A DNA stretch of 64,000 nt. Origin: Psychrobacter aquaticus CMS 56 (GTDB lineage: Bacteria > Pseudomonadota > Gammaproteobacteria > Pseudomonadales > Moraxellaceae). Position 1 is the stretch's first letter. Each line of letters begins with the position of its first letter. Positions 23,760 through 31,819 of this stretch are shown here, piece by piece. The notes beneath the pieces were generated by a model, which was not told the origin of the DNA, did not search any database, and was given only the letters and a program-made list of their open reading frames with translations. The stretch is taken from the NCBI RefSeq assembly GCF_000471625.1, contig NZ_AUSW01000015.1, positions 62,001 to 126,000 of the forward strand, given 5' to 3'. A program made the translations under genes and the position numbers.

Positions 23760-24177
23760 ATTTCACCTCGCCATCATGATTACCTTGATTGATATAGCCC
23801 TTATTTTTTGAGTTGTCAAAGTCTGTATTTGTGACTTCCACTCTTCCGTTACTAGCGAACAACTTAGCAGTTTGCATTATAGCAGCTTGTTTATCAGCAT
23901 CCATTTTACGAAAATCATCTATCAGCTCAGTCTCATTGGTAGAAAAAGTATCCATCTTGCCGACAAGTGAAGTTTCGCCTTTATCACCAGTGAGTATGTA
24001 AAAGACATTCAAACCCAAATCAGACAAAAGCGTCAGCTTGTCACTGGGTATAGGTGTGCCACTTTCCCATCGACTAACAGTCTTTTCAGACACATCTGTC
24101 ACCTTAGCTACTGCCTTTTGAGTAACACTTTTATCATTTCTCTGCTCTTTTAGGCGAAAACCGACATTTTTGTCCAT
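23749..24177 (-). CDS. Prophage repressor (XRE-family, lambda-type HTH)
   Basis: The 142-aa protein has an N-terminal XRE helix-turn-helix (about 5-65, with T-Q-K-A-V-A-K-V-T-D-V-S-E-K-T-V-S-R-W-E). There is no S24 peptidase domain, so it is not of the self-cleaving type. A short helical part (85-112) and a C-terminal peptide G-Y-I-N-Q-G-N-H-D-G-E-V follow. It is divergent to the early genes and two 12-bp dyads (GACA-N4-TGTC) lie at its start and in the intergenic region, so it should repress early transcription and itself. Confidence 0.85.
   Translation of the reverse strand: MDKNVGFRLKEQRNDKSVTQKAVAKVTDVSEKTVSRWESGTPIPSDKLTLLSDLGLNVFYILTGDKGETSLVGKMDTFSTNETELIDDFRKMDADKQAAIMQTAKLFASNGRVEVTNTDFDNSKNKGYINQGNHDGEVKFGK
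24163..24174. promoter_or_regulatory. Operator-like dyad 1 (GACATTTTTGTC)
   Basis: GACA-N4-TGTC overlapping the first codons of the repressor gene. The same half-sites recur 33 bp away at 24196-24207, which is about three helical turns. It probably allows autoregulation by the repressor. Confidence 0.5.
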
Positions 24178-24195
24178 AATAACCCTTGATAACCA

Positions 24196-24207
24196 GACAT
24201 ATTTGTC
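24196..24207. promoter_or_regulatory. Operator-like dyad 2 (GACATATTTGTC)
   Basis: Second GACA-N4-TGTC site in the repressor/early-gene intergenic region. A TTGTCT that could be part of a -35 overlaps it. Confidence 0.5.
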
Positions 24208-24218
24208 TTATTATATAC

Positions 24219-24232
24219 GTATCGATTGATAC
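24219..24232. promoter_or_regulatory. Separate dyad GTATC-N4-GATAC in early control region
   Basis: A 14-bp dyad different from the GACA sites lies 41 bp before the first early gene. It may be the site of the Ner/Cro-like regulator or part of the early promoter; not tested. Confidence 0.35.
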
Positions 24233-24272
24233 AACTTTGTTTCATTAATAACCCATAAAAGGATGATAGCAC

Positions 24273-24500
24273 ATGGCAAAACATGACGCAGCACCAATCA
24301 CAGCCAACCAATTCCGCAAGTCCCTAATTGATCAGGGGATCACTCACAAAGAGTGGGCAGAGGCTCGTGGCTATGATCCTGAGTATTGCTCACGCGTACT
24401 CACAGGCATGGTCAAAGGCACACGTGGCAAAGGCCACGCTATAAAGGTTGCAATGGGCTTAAAGATTGACCCCAAAGCTACCAGCGAGGTGACAGCGTGA
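24273..24500 (+). CDS. Early DNA-binding regulator (Cro/Ner-like)
   Basis: The 75-aa protein is the first gene of the early operon and has a compact helix-turn-helix pattern: F-R-K-S-L-I-D-Q-G-I-T-H-K-E-W-A-E-A-R-G followed by Y-C-S-R-V-L-T-G and G-H-A-I-K-V-A-M-G-L-K. The layout fits small phage regulators that shut off repressor and early promoters. AAAGGA lies upstream of the ATG. The next gene's GTG overlaps its stop. Confidence 0.75.
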   Translation: MAKHDAAPITANQFRKSLIDQGITHKEWAEARGYDPEYCSRVLTGMVKGTRGKGHAIKVAMGLKIDPKATSEVTA

Positions 24501-24871
24501 TTTCATCGATTAAAAAAGGTGCAACGCTACATCGTTTAAACCAGCCTGAATTGCAATTAGATCAACGTGAATTGCATCGTGAGCTACGCCGTGCCCAGCA
24601 GACCATTGAAGCAGCAGCATCTATTATGCGCTTACCACAACTCAATAAGCTTCATAACAACTTAGTCATCGACGGCGTTGTAGAAGAAGAGGACTGGTTA
24701 GGGACTGATGCTAGACATGCTGCGCTCAAGCGCACTAAGCCAAAGCGTGACTATCTCAAGATAGTTTTAGTAGCGCTCTGCATCTTACTAGGCGGGGCAT
24801 GGTACAGCGCCCAATTAGACCGCGACTTATATATGCAACAGATTGTTCAAGGAGATAATCGTCATGGCTAA
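24497..24871 (+). CDS. Hypothetical early protein with C-terminal membrane helix
   Basis: The 124-aa protein begins with a GTG overlapping the previous stop (GTGA). It has a charged helical N-terminal part (about 15-45, Glu/Arg/Leu-rich), then one hydrophobic helix near the C-terminus (about 88-104). No known family is recognised. The end overlaps the ribosome site and start of the next gene by 8 bases. Confidence 0.55.
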   Translation: MISSIKKGATLHRLNQPELQLDQRELHRELRRAQQTIEAAASIMRLPQLNKLHNNLVIDGVVEEEDWLGTDARHAALKRTKPKRDYLKIVLVALCILLGGAWYSAQLDRDLYMQQIVQGDNRHG

Positions 24872-25148
24872 TGCTACCAAGCGTGCGCTAAAAGTTATAA
24901 AGGCGATGCGTAGCGCGACCTTCAGCGGTATCAGCGTGACAGAATTAGCAAAAACAATAGATACCTCTGCTGCAAATATCTGCCGTGATCTAGATGACTT
25001 AGTAAGCGAAGGTATGGCAGAAAAGCGTGATGACGGACGTTACCAGTTATCAGTTGCTATGTTGCAGATAGCGACAGCGTACCAGACAGACTATAACCGT
25101 ATGTCGAGCCGCTTAGCAGAGATTAATAACCGCATTCAGAACTCATAA
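24864..25148 (+). CDS. IclR-type winged-helix protein, early operon
   Basis: The ~94-aa protein is mainly a winged helix (about residues 4-66) like the N-terminal domain of IclR regulators: R-A-L-K-V-I-K-A-M, G-I-S-V-T-E-L-A-K-T-I-D-T-S-A-A-N-I-C-R-D-L, D-D-G-R-Y-Q-L. There is no effector domain. ATG 24864 has AAGGAG 9 nt upstream; the longer frame from 24843 lacks a site. Members occur just before transposase genes in BcepMu-like phages and may guide transposition. Confidence 0.75.
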   Translation: MANATKRALKVIKAMRSATFSGISVTELAKTIDTSAANICRDLDDLVSEGMAEKRDDGRYQLSVAMLQIATAYQTDYNRMSSRLAEINNRIQNS

Positions 25149-25157
25149 GGAATCATT

Positions 25158-26111
25158 ATGAAAGACATTACCCCAGATAAAGACGCTAATGTTACTACTA
25201 CCAATCAGCTTGCTATTTCTACGGCTAGATTAGCGACTAGCTTGGGCTACGAGGGCAGCCTAACTATTGGAACACTAGAAGATGGCATTCGCTTCTATCA
25301 GCAACGCACAGCTGAAGCCTGCGTCGAGATGGGCAAACGCTTACTTATTCTTAAAGAGATGTGCCCGCATGGCGAGTTTCAAACGCGACTTGAAGTGCTC
25401 GGATTTCAAACGCGCACAGCCCAAAAGTTTATGCAAGCTGTACTCAAGATATCAAATGCATCAACACCAACACTTTTAAGCAAAGTAGGCAGCCAAAGCA
25501 AATTGTTAGAGCTGGTAACGCTTGATGATGATCAAATCGAAGCATTAAGCAATGGCGATAGTATCGGTGATATCACCCTTGACGATATCGAAACCATGAG
25601 TGTCCGTGAGTTAAAAAAAGCAATTAAAGACGCACGTAGTGACACCGCTGCCAAAGATGAGTTGTTGAACAATAAGAACAAAAAAATAGACGAGTTGGAT
25701 GCAAAAATCAGCTTACGCCGCCAGCCTGACCAGCAATACGCCTTAGATCAAGAACGTGAGGTGCATATTACAGGGGAGCTTGCTCAGTCAGTGACCAGCC
25801 TTTTGACCGCCATCAGTCAATTTAATGCCAGCATCATAACGCTGCGTGTGCAGGCTGATGAAGACGTACCTCATCTAAGTGCCAAGATTGACGCTGATGT
25901 CAGTTACACCTATGGACGAATAGCTGAGCTTGCCACAATCGAAGGTATTGATATTGATCTAGCACAGATGATTACTCCTGATTGGATGAATGAAGAGACA
26001 GTAGTGAAGATACCCGCTGCTACGTCAAAGCCAGTCAATAAAGCTGAGGATGCTGCAAGCTTTCAAGCATGGAAGCAAGAGCAAGGGTTCATCACTGAAG
26101 ACAATGAATAA
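25158..26111 (+). CDS. DUF3102-like early phage protein
   Basis: The 317-aa protein has the DUF3102 section at about 40-110 (A-C-V-E-M-G-K-R-L-L-I-L-K-E-M-C-P-H-G-E-F), a form also seen in ParB-associated phage proteins, then a Lys/Asp-rich helical part (145-185) and a C-terminal helical region. It lies between the HTH gene and the transposase, the same site as in BcepMu-type genomes. Its role in transposition or DNA binding is not established. AAGGA precedes the ATG. Confidence 0.7.
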   Translation: MKDITPDKDANVTTTNQLAISTARLATSLGYEGSLTIGTLEDGIRFYQQRTAEACVEMGKRLLILKEMCPHGEFQTRLEVLGFQTRTAQKFMQAVLKISNASTPTLLSKVGSQSKLLELVTLDDDQIEALSNGDSIGDITLDDIETMSVRELKKAIKDARSDTAAKDELLNNKNKKIDELDAKISLRRQPDQQYALDQEREVHITGELAQSVTSLLTAISQFNASIITLRVQADEDVPHLSAKIDADVSYTYGRIAELATIEGIDIDLAQMITPDWMNEETVVKIPAATSKPVNKAEDAASFQAWKQEQGFITEDNE

Positions 26112-26149
26112 TTAGCAAACTCCTTAACCCTAATAATAAGAGCAACATT

Positions 26150-27883
26150 ATGGATACCGCAACCCTCGACTACCTACGCACTATAGCTAAGCGCCTAAAC
26201 GATGCTGCGCACGGTGAAAAAACCCCCATTGTTGAGCAATCGGCTAGCTTCCTTAATTGCTCAACCAAGCAGATTTATCAATTATTGCGCGATGCAGATT
26301 TAATGCCACCACGTAAGACCCGCACTGATAAAGGCGATAGCATCATCACTCGCGCTCAAGCCGAATTAATCGGCGGGATGATACTAGTCGCTACTCGAGC
26401 TAATGGCAAACAGATCCTAGCCGTGACTGACGCCGCAGAGATGCTAAAAGCGCAAGGCAAGATTCCTGATGTAGCTGTCAGCACAATACTGCGAGCACTA
26501 AAGGCGTATCACTGCCACCCAAGTCAACTTGCAACACCCACCGCACATGTGACCCAACGTAGTCTCCACCCTAACCACGTTTGGCAGATAGATGCCTCAG
26601 TTTGTGTGCTGTTTTACTTGCCCAAAGGTGGTTTGGCTGTGATGGAACAAAAAGAGTTTTACAAGAACAAACCTGCCAATGTAAAGAAGATTGAAAAAGA
26701 GCGTGTCATCCGTTACGTGGTCACTGATCACTATAGTGCAGCGACTTATGTCGAATACGTCATGGGCGCAGAGTCGAGCGAAAACCTCACGCAAGTGTTC
26801 CTTAACTCAATCCAGCGCCGTGCCGCTAACGATCCTATGCATGGTGTGCCGAGTATTTTGGTCATGGATAAAGGATCGGCTAACTTATCAGGATTATTTC
26901 TTAACCTTTTAGATCGCCTTGGTATTGAACATATTGAGCATGCCGCTGGTAATAGCCGTGCAAAAGGTCAAGTTGAAAAGCATAACGACATCGTCGAGTG
27001 CAAGTTTGAAAGTCGTTTGAGCTTTTTAAATGTTGGCACACTTGCAGAGCTGAACGCCTATTGCCAACGCTGGCGCTCACATTTCAATGCTAACGCCATT
27101 CACAGCCGCACTCGCAAAACCCGTAATGCCGTTTGGCTGACTATTACTAATGAGCAGCTGCGCCTAGCACCGAGTTTAGAGGTATGCCGTGAATTAGTAA
27201 CTACCAAACCAAAAACCATGCAAGTACGTGGTGATCTATCAGTCACGCATACTATTAAAGGCTATCCGAACCAAGCCTATGATTTAACCCATTTGCCTGA
27301 TATCTATCCCAAAGCCGTCGTTGACATCGTCGTCAATCCTTATCGCGCCCCTGATATCGATGTGGCGTGGCTGGACAATATTTATACCATTAGCCCCATT
27401 GAAACCGACGAAGCAGGATTTGCTATTCATTCGCCTGTGATTGGTGTGCAGATGATTACTAAGCCTGAAAGCAGCGCTGACAGCAACCGCAAAGCAATGC
27501 TAAAAGCCGCTTATGGCGTAGATACCGAAGCCGATGTGGACAAAGCCCGTAAGAAAAAACAAGCCGCTTATGTTGGTGCAATCGATGCCATGGCAGACGT
27601 AGATAACAGTCATAACGAGGGTAATGTGCCAAGTATCATCACCAAAGCAGCGATAACGGTTGATACCAGTGCTCATGTGGCCAGTCGCGAGATCAAACCT
27701 CTAACGCATGTTGAAGCCGCCATGCAATTACGGGGGCTAATTAGTGACTTATGGCACGCTGAGCACTTTAGCGACTTACAAGCGCAATATCCGCAAGGCG
27801 TACCCCATAGCGCCATTACTGAGATTGCAGATCGCATTATTGTAGGCAAGCCCATCAACTATCTAAAAGCGGTCAACGAATAA
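26150..27883 (+). CDS. Phage transposase, DDE/rve type (MuA analogue)
   Basis: The 577-aa transposase carries out strand transfer for integration and replicative transposition. An N-terminal helix-turn-helix region (about 20-125) should bind the phage ends. The rve core has Asp148 (W-Q-I-D-A-S), Asp240 (V-M-D-K-G-S) and Glu276 (G-Q-V-E-K-H) with exactly 35 residues between the last two, the DD(35)E layout. A Mu-type C-terminal beta domain follows (350-430), then a charged tail that may contact the ATPase partner. The whole catalytic triad is intact. Confidence 0.95.
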   Translation: MDTATLDYLRTIAKRLNDAAHGEKTPIVEQSASFLNCSTKQIYQLLRDADLMPPRKTRTDKGDSIITRAQAELIGGMILVATRANGKQILAVTDAAEMLKAQGKIPDVAVSTILRALKAYHCHPSQLATPTAHVTQRSLHPNHVWQIDASVCVLFYLPKGGLAVMEQKEFYKNKPANVKKIEKERVIRYVVTDHYSAATYVEYVMGAESSENLTQVFLNSIQRRAANDPMHGVPSILVMDKGSANLSGLFLNLLDRLGIEHIEHAAGNSRAKGQVEKHNDIVECKFESRLSFLNVGTLAELNAYCQRWRSHFNANAIHSRTRKTRNAVWLTITNEQLRLAPSLEVCRELVTTKPKTMQVRGDLSVTHTIKGYPNQAYDLTHLPDIYPKAVVDIVVNPYRAPDIDVAWLDNIYTISPIETDEAGFAIHSPVIGVQMITKPESSADSNRKAMLKAAYGVDTEADVDKARKKKQAAYVGAIDAMADVDNSHNEGNVPSIITKAAITVDTSAHVASREIKPLTHVEAAMQLRGLISDLWHAEHFSDLQAQYPQGVPHSAITEIADRIIVGKPINYLKAVNE

Positions 27884-27896
27884 TAAGGATAAGACG

Positions 27897-29030
27897 ATGC
27901 AACACGTCAAACAACTTTTAAAAACAAACGGTATTAGTCAACGCAAGTTATCAGAGCATCTAGACCTTAGCCCCGCGTCGGTCAACTTAATACTTAACCA
28001 TGACCAATACCCAAAAGCGCCTAGCAAAAGCATCATTAATGAAGGTATCAGCCAATTTTTAGCGAAGCACAGCATTGCCTTAGATTTATTAGAGCCATTG
28101 ACCATAACTGATGATTACAACGACAAGGAAAACCCCATGCTACTACGCAAACAGACCCTAACCGATGCAGCCCGTAAGCAGTTCAAGCTATTCATTAATC
28201 CCTTCACTAGCGACATTCGTAGTGCTGATGAGCTATACCAGTCAAATGATACCGCTTATGTTCGTGCAGCTATGCACCATACCGCTAAGCACGGCGGATT
28301 CATTGCCGTCACTGGTGAGTCAGGCGCTGGCAAAACTACGCTAAAGCGTGACTTGATTGACCGCCTAAAGCGCGAAAACCAATCCGTCATTACTATTGAG
28401 CCTTATGTTTTAGCTGCCGAGGACAACGACATAAAAGGTAAGACACTAAAAGCCGCTCACATTGCTGAAGCTATTTTTAACGCCTTAAGTCCACTTGAGC
28501 ACATCAAGCGCAGCCCTGAAGCACGTTTTCGTCAAGTACACAATGTTCTTAAGGAGTCGCACAAAGCAGGCAATAGCCACGTCCTCATTATCGAAGAGGC
28601 GCACAGTTTGCCTATCCCAACACTCAAACATTTGAAGCGATTTTTTGAATTAGAGGACGGCTACGACAAACTATTGGGCATTATCTTAATTGGTCAAAAC
28701 GAGCTTGGTCTCAAGCTATCAGAGCAAAACCCAGCGATACGCGAAGTTGTCCAGCGTTGTGAAATTGTCACGCTTGAGCCAATAGCGCCAGCTGAACTAT
28801 CAGGCTACCTAGCCAAGCGCCTATCTAAGCAAACCAGTCTTGACAGCATTATCGATGAGTCAGGTATTGACGCTATGGTCAGTCGCCTAGTACGTACCGA
28901 TAGCAAAGGTCGCGTCGTGCAAAGCCTGTTGTACCCGCTAGCAGTCGGCAACCTAGTAACGGGAGCTATGAACATGGCAGCCAGCCTTGGAGTCCCCACA
29001 ATCACCCGCGACATCATCATGAATGTATAG
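27897..29030 (+). CDS. AAA+ ATPase, transposition target selector (MuB analogue)
   Basis: The 377-aa protein starts with a helix-turn-helix (about 5-35: G-I-S-Q-R-K-L-S-E-H-L-D-L-S-P-A-S-V-N), as MuB-type proteins do, then an AAA+ domain with Walker A G-E-S-G-A-G-K-T at 140-147 and Walker B V-L-I-I-E-E-A-H at 229-236. It should coat target DNA, activate the transposase and give target immunity. It lies 13 bases after the transposase gene. Confidence 0.92.
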   Translation: MQHVKQLLKTNGISQRKLSEHLDLSPASVNLILNHDQYPKAPSKSIINEGISQFLAKHSIALDLLEPLTITDDYNDKENPMLLRKQTLTDAARKQFKLFINPFTSDIRSADELYQSNDTAYVRAAMHHTAKHGGFIAVTGESGAGKTTLKRDLIDRLKRENQSVITIEPYVLAAEDNDIKGKTLKAAHIAEAIFNALSPLEHIKRSPEARFRQVHNVLKESHKAGNSHVLIIEEAHSLPIPTLKHLKRFFELEDGYDKLLGIILIGQNELGLKLSEQNPAIREVVQRCEIVTLEPIAPAELSGYLAKRLSKQTSLDSIIDESGIDAMVSRLVRTDSKGRVVQSLLYPLAVGNLVTGAMNMAASLGVPTITRDIIMNV

Positions 29031-29039
29031 GAGTACGGA

Positions 29040-29261
29040 ATGGATGCGAACATCGAGATCATAGCAAAAGGTAGTTATGAAGACGCTTTGAATGAGGGTC
29101 AAAAAGCAGCTGATAAACTCGCAAAAGGTGCTACTGACATAACCATCAGTGCTAGAAAACTAAAGAAGACGGGATATTGGAAGGTCATTCTTAAATACAA
29201 AAGAGAACTCAACGACAATACACCTTTTGACTTTAATCACTTCTTAAAAAATCTTATTTAA
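29040..29261 (+). CDS. Small hypothetical early protein
   Basis: The 73-aa basic protein has an early G-S-Y-E-D-A-L-N-E-G helix and a central T-D-I-T-I-S-A-R-K-L-K-K strand. No family is recognised. GGAG lies 7 nt before ATG, and the gene sits 9 bases after the ATPase, so it is co-transcribed. Confidence 0.55.
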   Translation: MDANIEIIAKGSYEDALNEGQKAADKLAKGATDITISARKLKKTGYWKVILKYKRELNDNTPFDFNHFLKNLI

Positions 29262-29277
29262 CACAGGAGCAATACTC

Positions 29278-29913
29278 ATGATTAATCAAACCACCACACC
29301 TACCTGTACCTTAAACGGCGTCGATTATATGACTGATGAAAAAGGTCATCTGATCCCTGTCGATTCAATCAAGCCAATTGACAAGCTCCGTGATGAGACT
29401 GTGATTAACATTGCTAATAAAGCACTGACGCTTAATAGCATTATGAAAACAGAAAAAGAAGCGTTGTTCTCACTTATTTATGACTTTTTAGAGCTATCAG
29501 CCAGTGAGTATAAGACCCAATACGGTGGCAAAAAAGGCAACGTCAGCCTACCGTCATTTGATGGTGCTTTCAAAGTCCAGATTGCGATGCAGGACAACAT
29601 CGTTTTCGATGAGCGTTTGCAGATCGCTAAGAACCTAATCCATGAATGCATCGGTGAGTGGAGCGAAGGTAGTGATACCAAAATCATGACGCTAGTAAAC
29701 GATGCGTTCCAAGTCGATAAAGAAGGCAAAGTTAGCACTTATCGTGTTCTAGGCTTGCGCCGTCACGATTTTGACGACCCAAAGTGGCTTGAGGCTATGC
29801 AAGCCATAGCAGATGCCACGCAGATCACCAGCACTAAAGAATACATCCGCATTTATAAGCGAGATGAAAACGGCAAATACGACCAAATCCCGCTCGATTT
29901 TAGCAAAGTATAA
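29278..29913 (+). CDS. DUF3164 family early protein
   Basis: The 211-aa protein fits DUF3164, widespread in Mu-like phages after the transposition genes: an early D-E-K-G-H-L-I-P, a central helical stretch, Y-G-G-K-K-G-N-V-S-L-P-S-F-D-G (residues 81-95), and a late Y-R-V-L-G-L-R-R. Its function is unknown; an AGGAG ribosome site precedes the ATG. Confidence 0.85.
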   Translation: MINQTTTPTCTLNGVDYMTDEKGHLIPVDSIKPIDKLRDETVINIANKALTLNSIMKTEKEALFSLIYDFLELSASEYKTQYGGKKGNVSLPSFDGAFKVQIAMQDNIVFDERLQIAKNLIHECIGEWSEGSDTKIMTLVNDAFQVDKEGKVSTYRVLGLRRHDFDDPKWLEAMQAIADATQITSTKEYIRIYKRDENGKYDQIPLDFSKV

Positions 29914-29927
29914 GGAGCGCGGCACTT

Positions 29928-30203
29928 ATGACTACTGAGGTAAAAGTGAAACCCAAGAGTATCGTCAAGCTTAAAAAGCGTAGTGCTAAAGCAGCCAATC
30001 AGTTACAACGGATCGTTGAGCCATTGAACTATCGCCTCAAGCCACGAGGCATGATGGTGTGGTGGGATGGTGAGGAATACATGCTCAATACTGAAGCTGC
30101 TGATCGTAGTGTTGGCACAACTCTTTTCTTAGATGACCACTGTTTACTACAACTGATGGCAATGACAGATTGCAAACTCATAACTTTTCTAAAAGGTTTT
30201 TAA
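29928..30203 (+). CDS. Small hypothetical early protein
   Basis: The 91-aa protein begins with a Lys-rich stretch (residues 5-25) and has a central R-G-M-M-V-W-W-D-G-E-E-Y segment. It is small, basic at the start and without membrane helices. AAGGAGCG precedes the ATG. Unknown function; co-directional with its neighbours. Confidence 0.55.
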   Translation: MTTEVKVKPKSIVKLKKRSAKAANQLQRIVEPLNYRLKPRGMMVWWDGEEYMLNTEAADRSVGTTLFLDDHCLLQLMAMTDCKLITFLKGF

Positions 30204-30249
30204 ACCCGTAGCCAGTCGGACACTGGCATCTAACTTAAGGATCGACATC

Positions 30250-30522
30250 ATGAATAAGCAAGATTTAATCAAAAAAATGGCAGCTGATGCAGGTATCACG
30301 CAAGATCAAGCGCGTTCAGCACTACAAGCGTTTGAGCATGGCGTGACAGAGGCACTGATTGCAGGTGATAGCGTACAGATGATTGGCTTTGGTGCTTTCA
30401 AACCTTCACTACGAAAAGCCCGCACTGGTCGCAACCCAAAGACTGGCGAAGCGATAGATATACCAGCCAAAACAGCGGTCAGTTTTGTAGCAGGAAAAGC
30501 CTTAAAAGAAGCCGTCAACTAA
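30250..30522 (+). CDS. HU-family DNA-binding protein
   Basis: The 90-aa protein is a full HU/IHF fold: M-N-K-Q-D-L-I-K-K-M-A at the start, G-F-G-A-F-K-P around residue 46, the DNA arm R-K-A-R-T-G-R-N-P-K-T-G-E at 55-67, and A-V-S-F-V-A-G-K-A-L-K near the end. In Mu-like phages such proteins bend DNA at the enhancer or ends during transposition; a host HU does this for Mu. A strong bidirectional terminator follows. Confidence 0.93.
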   Translation: MNKQDLIKKMAADAGITQDQARSALQAFEHGVTEALIAGDSVQMIGFGAFKPSLRKARTGRNPKTGEAIDIPAKTAVSFVAGKALKEAVN

Positions 30523-30558
30523 TCTGGTACCTTAATTTATTTAGGTATACAAATAATA

Positions 30559-30597
30559 AAAAAAGGAGGGTGACGCTTAGCGACATCCTCCTTTTTT
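30559..30597. terminator. Strong bidirectional terminator after HU gene
   Basis: Arms 30559-30576 and 30580-30597 form a nearly continuous hairpin with GGAGG/CCTCC at its base, A run on the left and T run on the right, and one A-A mismatch. It would limit transcription of gemA and mor from the early promoter. Confidence 0.85.
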
Positions 30598-30624
30598 ATT
30601 ACTTCAATAGTAAGGAATTTAACC

Positions 30625-31086
30625 ATGACTAACAAACGTACCCCAACTGTTCCTAAGCTCATACAGATCATTCATATAGCCAAGAATCAGCTAGACTTAG
30701 ACGAAGCCACCTATCGCCATATGCTGACCGAGCAGACGGGCAAAAGTAGCACCAAGCAGATGACTAAAAGCGAACTCGTTACCGTATTTGAGCACCTAAA
30801 GACTAAAGGTTTCGCAACCAAACCTGCCAAGAGCGTAGGCAAACTTAAGCAAGCTGACGATCCACAGTCTAAGAAGATACGCAGCCTATGGATCACCTTG
30901 TATGAGCTTGGCGCAGTACGTAATTCAAGTGAGCTTGCACTAGCCAAGTACGTCGAGCGCCAAACAGGCAAATCAGCATTGCAGTTTGTTAATACTACAG
31001 ACGCCAGTCGCATAATCGAATCTCTTAAACAATGGCAGCAGCGCGTAGAGAACGCTCAAGCTATAGCCGCGATAAACAACAAATAA
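30625..31086 (+). CDS. gemA: GemA-like regulatory protein (DUF1018)
   Basis: The 153-aa protein matches the Mu GemA family: an early P-K-L-I-Q-I-I-H-I-A-K, D-E-A-T-Y-R-H-M-L, and C-terminal W-I-T-L-Y-E-L-G-A-V-R with S-E-L-A-L-A-K-Y-V-E-R-Q-T-G-K. In Mu it modulates host gene expression by altering DNA supercoiling. It stands between the HU gene and mor, as expected, and is separated from HU by the terminator. Confidence 0.9.
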   Translation: MTNKRTPTVPKLIQIIHIAKNQLDLDEATYRHMLTEQTGKSSTKQMTKSELVTVFEHLKTKGFATKPAKSVGKLKQADDPQSKKIRSLWITLYELGAVRNSSELALAKYVERQTGKSALQFVNTTDASRIIESLKQWQQRVENAQAIAAINNK

Positions 31087-31183
31087 TCGGTTATAAATAG
31101 TAGACCTGCCATGCTACCCACACCTATATTTATTCAACTATAGTAAAATGCAATTATAGATCGGTCACACAATGGAGCAGATA

Positions 31184-31549
31184 ATGTCAGACACCCAAAC
31201 GGACGGTAAGTTTACCAAGCTAGGTACTGCGTTCTTACAGGACATGGTCGGTCACGGTGCTGATGTTATTGCTTCTTACACTGACATACCTACAGAAGCA
31301 GCTGAGCAGATAGCCTTTCATCTAGCAGAGCGTATGACAATACATTGGGGCGGCAGCATGTTATATGTTCCTAAGAATAGCCCCCTCAAGCTTCACAAGC
31401 GTGACCTTGAAATATGGCAGGCTTTCACTGGTAACAATCAGCACCAGCTCGCTCAAAAGTACAATCTCTCAATAATTACTATCTATCAAATCATCGCCAA
31501 GATCAGAAAGTCCCTACCAGACAAACAAAAAGACCTATTCGACGAGTAA
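31184..31549 (+). CDS. mor: Mor/C-type transcription activator
   Basis: The ~121-aa protein has the Mor pattern: a dimerisation segment (about 20-60), then the HTH R-D-L-E-I-W-Q-A-F-T-G-N-N-Q-H-Q-L-A-Q-K-Y-N-L-S-I-I-T-I-Y-Q-I-I. In Mu, Mor activates the middle promoter and C the late promoters; only one such gene is visible here, so it may do both. Start at 31184 (GGAG 6 nt upstream) rather than 31172. It is the last early gene, next to the prophage end, while the late genes lie 10 kb away on the other strand. Confidence 0.9.
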   Translation: MSDTQTDGKFTKLGTAFLQDMVGHGADVIASYTDIPTEAAEQIAFHLAERMTIHWGGSMLYVPKNSPLKLHKRDLEIWQAFTGNNQHQLAQKYNLSIITIYQIIAKIRKSLPDKQKDLFDE

Positions 31550-31557
31550 TAGGTCTT
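31530..31557 (+). terminator. Hairpin overlapping the mor stop
   Basis: A perfect 10-bp stem (AAGACCTATT / AATAGGTCTT) with an 8-nt loop contains the mor stop codon. Only a weak T-rich tail follows. Confidence 0.65.
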
Positions 31558-31560
31558 CAA

Positions 31561-31819
31561 TTTATTCGTAGTCTTTTCATTACGCCTAGTGTAACCTCGT
31601 TACATACGTATCCCATCTAATCCCTGTCTATCACATCTAGTCCCACATTTATAACGCCTTTCTGGTATGTTTATCTAGAGTGGTATCAGAAAACAGCAAG
31701 ATGAACCAACGTGTCTATGTCATGATAAGTAATGCAAAGTATGATATCGAACGTTTCAAAAAAATTGAAAATGATAATAAATAATACTGTCAATTATTCT
31801 AGATAAAAAGAGAGCGAAG
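31561..31819. other. Prophage end and host junction region with short repeats
   Basis: No intact gene is present. Two copies of CATCTARTCCC lie at 31614-31624 and 31634-31644 (20-bp period), and ACGCCT occurs at 31582-31587 and 31654-31659. Such phased repeats fit transposase-binding sites near a Mu-type end. The precise junction cannot be fixed because the other end is missing. A 27-codon open frame at 31701-31784 without a good ribosome site may be a host gene fragment or chance. Confidence 0.4.

Larger units (their letters stand above)
1..31680. mobile_element. Mu-type (BcepMu-like) transposable prophage, left part cut by window edge
   Basis: The block contains a DDE transposase and AAA+ partner, GemA and Mor, Mu-like packaging and head genes (gp27, gp28, gp29/portal, MuF, gpG, protease/scaffold, gp36, gp37 types) and a P2-like contractile tail (sheath, tube, E/E', tape measure, U, X, D). 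Early genes run on + from about 24.3 to 31.5 kb; lysis, head and tail genes run on - from about 21.4 kb to the window start. The boundary near 31.68 kb is inferred from the end of mor and the start of a host-like gene at 31,820. The other end is not visible, so no target-site duplication can be tested. Confidence 0.9.

Noticed and set aside
31701..31784. 27-codon open frame between mor and the OmpA gene
   Set aside because: No convincing ribosome site and no family; mentioned only as a possible host fragment at the junction.
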